From positions 5,541,683 to 5,605,682 of the forward strand of contig JAAOOA010000060.1 of the NCBI GenBank assembly GCA_012861695.1: a stretch of 64,000 nt of DNA. The letters run 5' to 3'. The DNA is from Trematomus loennbergii (Eukaryota; Chordata; Actinopteri; Perciformes; Nototheniidae). Shown one piece after another: positions 61,320 to 64,000 of the stretch. Below the pieces are notes generated by a model. That model was not told the DNA's origin and made no database searches. It saw only the letters and a list, made by a program, of their open reading frames with translations. The first letter of the stretch is position 1; the number at the start of each line of letters is the position of its first letter. A program made the translations under genes and the position numbers.

Positions 61320-64000
61320 CTGAAACGTCCAGCAGAGAGAGAAAGAGCGATGTTGTGAAATTGAATATTAATAACAAATACTTATTAACAGTTTTCACTA
61401 AACCTACCTGTGCACATCATGGACGCACTGCAGCTGCTTGACCAGGTGAATCTCTACTGTAATAAAAGCACTGTTAGTATATTCAGAAAATAAATCATAA
61501 TCCAGACAATATGTATATTTTATATTGTGTATAAATGGAGTTTTACCGAAGAGTTGCATCATCATCTGGGCTTACGGTTTTCTTTTCAGTTCCTTGTAGT
61601 AGTTATTTACCTTCCCAAGCTCCTTACTTACATCTGAAAAAAAAAACATGTTGTTTCAAACAAGTGGATTCATTTAATTTCACACTATGGAAATGTTAGT
61701 ATCAACTTTTAATTACGATCAAATGTAAAGTATTTTTTGTGATTTTGTTTCCTTTACCTGGGAGGGACTGGAGACACCATATGTCTCGAGTGACAGCATG
61801 ATTGATTCCTGCATCGTGCTGTTCAGTTCCTTCAGGACCTCCGACTAAATCAGCATTGAAATATTTATCATTGACATTTTTGGACATGTATGTTTGTGTT
61901 GCAGTGTTCCTAGTTGAATTTCTTGAATTAATACAAATCCATTATGTAAATGTTGACCAAAAGTCATGGATAAACATCGATATGTGCAGCCCAACATGTT
62001 TAAGTGAAGAATTATTTCTGTATGACGAAATATAAAATGTGACAAACCATCAAGTATCTCAGCTGTTCATCATGGCGTCTTTAGCCTGAGCAAACATGAC
62101 GTCTTTGAAAGATACGTGCTTTCAATAGTTTCCCTCATGTTTTTCAGCGAGCCTGTTCCTTAAATATTTTGCTCTACATAAAACAGAAACATGTTGACAT
62201 AAACATTTTGCACCACAAAAATGTGTAGAAGTGTATTTATATGTCTGTAATGATCTTCTGTCTTACTGTCATAGCATGGTTTCATGGTCTCCTCGATTGT
62301 TGTTGTCAGGCTGCTGTAGATCGTTTTCTTTCGCTCACGGATGATTTGTTGAGATTTGTTTTCATCTTTTCTTCCTTAGAGAGAGAATGTGAAGCAAATA
62401 TCAACATATTTTAAAATGAATGAGTTACAAACAAGGCTCATCTTTCCCTTTATTATTTTTCCAGATTTTACGTGGAAAAGCAGAACATTATTCAAACTGA
62501 TAGGACGTGTTCACCAGCTGGGTGCACTTTGTAATCTTGAGTGTGTCTTCATGACTTGGGGCAGGGTCAGATTTACAGCTGCAGTTAATTTTTCAAAGCC
62601 ATCTCCAGTTCATACTGAGCTATTCCAGTACAATGTATATGAATATGTTGACTGATCAAAATGTATTATTTTAATAATATCGCTCACCCTTCCACTACAG
62701 TCTCCCTGGCTTTACAAACATATTGATAATGGACTAATGAATAGGATCTTTTACCTCTGTCTTGAGAAATGTCAGCTGCAGTTTGACATTTCGTACTTCT
62801 TATTCATCAGCTCTTCTCTGTGCCAAGTGAAAACGCATTGATGACCCCTTTGAATGGTCCACTGTTTCCTTCATTTCTAAATAAAAGAGGAAATGCTTAA
62901 ATTCATAAACAAGTTTGTATTTCAATAATGTATTTAATGTATTGTAAAACACAATTTATCCAACACAGGGTTTTATGTGTTTATTAAGTCATTTCTTACG
63001 GGAAGGTCTTCTTAAATTCCTCGTCAATGCTGTCGGTCAAACATGAAGTTAACTTCATATTGATGTTTATTAATTCCCATATTTGTTATGTGGATGCCAT
63101 CCTTCTGAACTACACACTTCAGTGTCCTGTGAAATGCACTACCACTGGCTTCTGAAACAAAACAGAATTTTGTAAGAGACATATTCATATTAAGAGCAAT
63201 CAGTTGTTTTGATTTAATTATAACTTAAATACTTACAGGATAAATGACCGACTTTAAGAGTTTTTCACATGAACTTTTAGATTTTTAACCCCCTACTGAG
63301 GCATTTTAAAAGCCTTAGGGTCGCTTTCATGGTTTTGACTTCATGAAGTTCACAATCAGCTCTTTTTAAGTTCTTTGCACACATCTTTCTTTATGTCAGC
63401 CTGAAACCATACACAACACATTCATTATTTAAAGCAATCAACCATAATTCAATATGGGATTTCTTCAAGCCCTTACAACAACAAGTCCAAAACCCTTTAA
63501 TTACTGTAGCAATGCATCCTCTCTGAAGCAACACAAACTCAGCAAATCCAATACCTTGTTGGGTCCACAGGTAACATTACATGTAAGCAGTCTGTCTTTT
63601 ACTTTACAATTTGTACACAACATTTTAGTGTACCTAGCATACTTATTTTCTATGAATGTTATTATTCAATATTAAAGACAATGAAAGATGTTGTTACTTG
63701 ATCTTACCCCTTCTCTGCTGCTGGCTCCCTGAATCAGAGAGAGAATCCCGAGCTCCAGACACATAGTTTGTCTCAGAGTGACTGTCATTGAGTTCTTGCA
63801 GGATTTCTGCAGTTTGGGAATTTCTGTAAAAAATGTAATATACATACATTACATTCTTGAATTTGCATGTTATACTCAATTAGTATCTCCATATATTTAT
63901 TGGAGGAGATAAAACCATTTGTAATCCGGGCTCACTTGGAGACTTGAATCACCTGTTTCTTCTGGATCCAGACGTTTCTTTCTCAAGAACTCTTTGGAGC
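61300..64000 (-). CDS. Nuclear GTPase SLIP-GC-like gene (C-terminal exons, partial, small gaps)
   Basis: Minus-strand exons with GT-AG sites are visible at 64,000-63,936 (SKEFLRKKRLDPEETG), 63,823-63,708 (LQELNDSHSET, YVSGARDSLS), about 63,400-63,290 (ADIKKDVCKELKKS; LRLLKCLSRG), 63,151-63,000 (SGSAFHRTLKC; LTDSIDEEFKKTFP), 62,876-62,755 (GPFKGVINAFSLGTE; VKLQLTFLKTE), 62,374-62,267 (IIRERKKTIYSSLTTTIEE), about 62,180-62,050 (GTGSLKNMRETIES; VMFAQAKDAMM), 61,838-61,758 (VLKELNSTMQESIMLSLE), 61,633-61,576 (VSKELGKVNNYYKELKRK) and 61,456-61,408. These helical stretches resemble the stalk-like C-terminal half of SLIP-GC/NUGGC-type dynamin-related GTPases, which are expanded in fish and linked to lymphoid or interferon responses. 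The GTPase domain would lie to the right of the window. Most exons need one or two missing bases to stay in frame. The family name is from memory of the conserved peptides and needs a search. Confidence 0.6.

Overview
The window looks like teleost (ray-finned fish, probably percomorph) nuclear DNA. The grounds are vertebrate splice signals, V-type SINEs, fish-type hAT, piggyBac and Harbinger elements, a Rex1-like LINE, truncated Ty3/gypsy elements, and a cluster of fish-expanded TRIM genes of the finTRIM/TRIM25-like type. I see no prokaryotic genes, CRISPR arrays, tRNA genes or rRNA genes.

Layout. Positions 1-944 hold a hAT remnant with a BED zinc finger and half of a TTAA-flanked MITE. From about 945 to 58,587 lies an irregular tandem array. 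Its unit, left to right on the + strand, is: truncated gypsy copy (minus strand), a conserved 'cacggttctttaa' flank, an ACTC-rich hAT-like element, the TRIM downstream flank, the TRIM coding region (minus strand), then the TRIM upstream flank leading into the next gypsy LTR. Four TRIM coding regions are present (A about 9.1-10.7 kb, B 20.6-22.2 kb, C 29.5-31.1 kb, D 41.6-43.2 kb). There are also two ghosts: an extra upstream flank without coding sequence near 12.1-13.5 kb, and an extra downstream flank without coding sequence near 55.1-57.6 kb. All four TRIM copies are intronless in their coding part, run RING, B-box 1, B-box 2, coiled coil, PRY-SPRY, and carry several small frameshifting gaps.

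The array is riddled with nested transposons, several with target-site duplications (TSDs) or empty sites that can be read directly. They include two 1.17-kb piggyBac-type elements with TTAA TSDs, a third piggyBac copy carrying a 3.1-kb Harbinger element that lost its catalytic core, a hAT MITE with an 8-bp TSD, a THAP-containing P-like element, two large terminal-inverted-repeat (TIR) elements I cannot classify (3.3 kb and 3.2 kb), and a Rex1-like LINE with an open reverse transcriptase frame. Shared insertions let one order part of the duplication history: TRIM B and C share a piggyBac insertion, and B, C and D share a LINE-tail insertion that A lacks.

Positions 58,588-60,124 look single-copy with no gene seen. 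From about 60,125 to the right edge lie the last exons of a minus-strand gene resembling the nuclear GTPase SLIP-GC (NUGGC-like). TRIM and SLIP-GC-like families are both linked to immunity in fish, so the region may be an innate-immune cluster. The same kind of 1-2 base gap recurs in the TRIM copies and the SLIP-GC-like exons, so a deletion-prone consensus must be weighed against true pseudogenisation.
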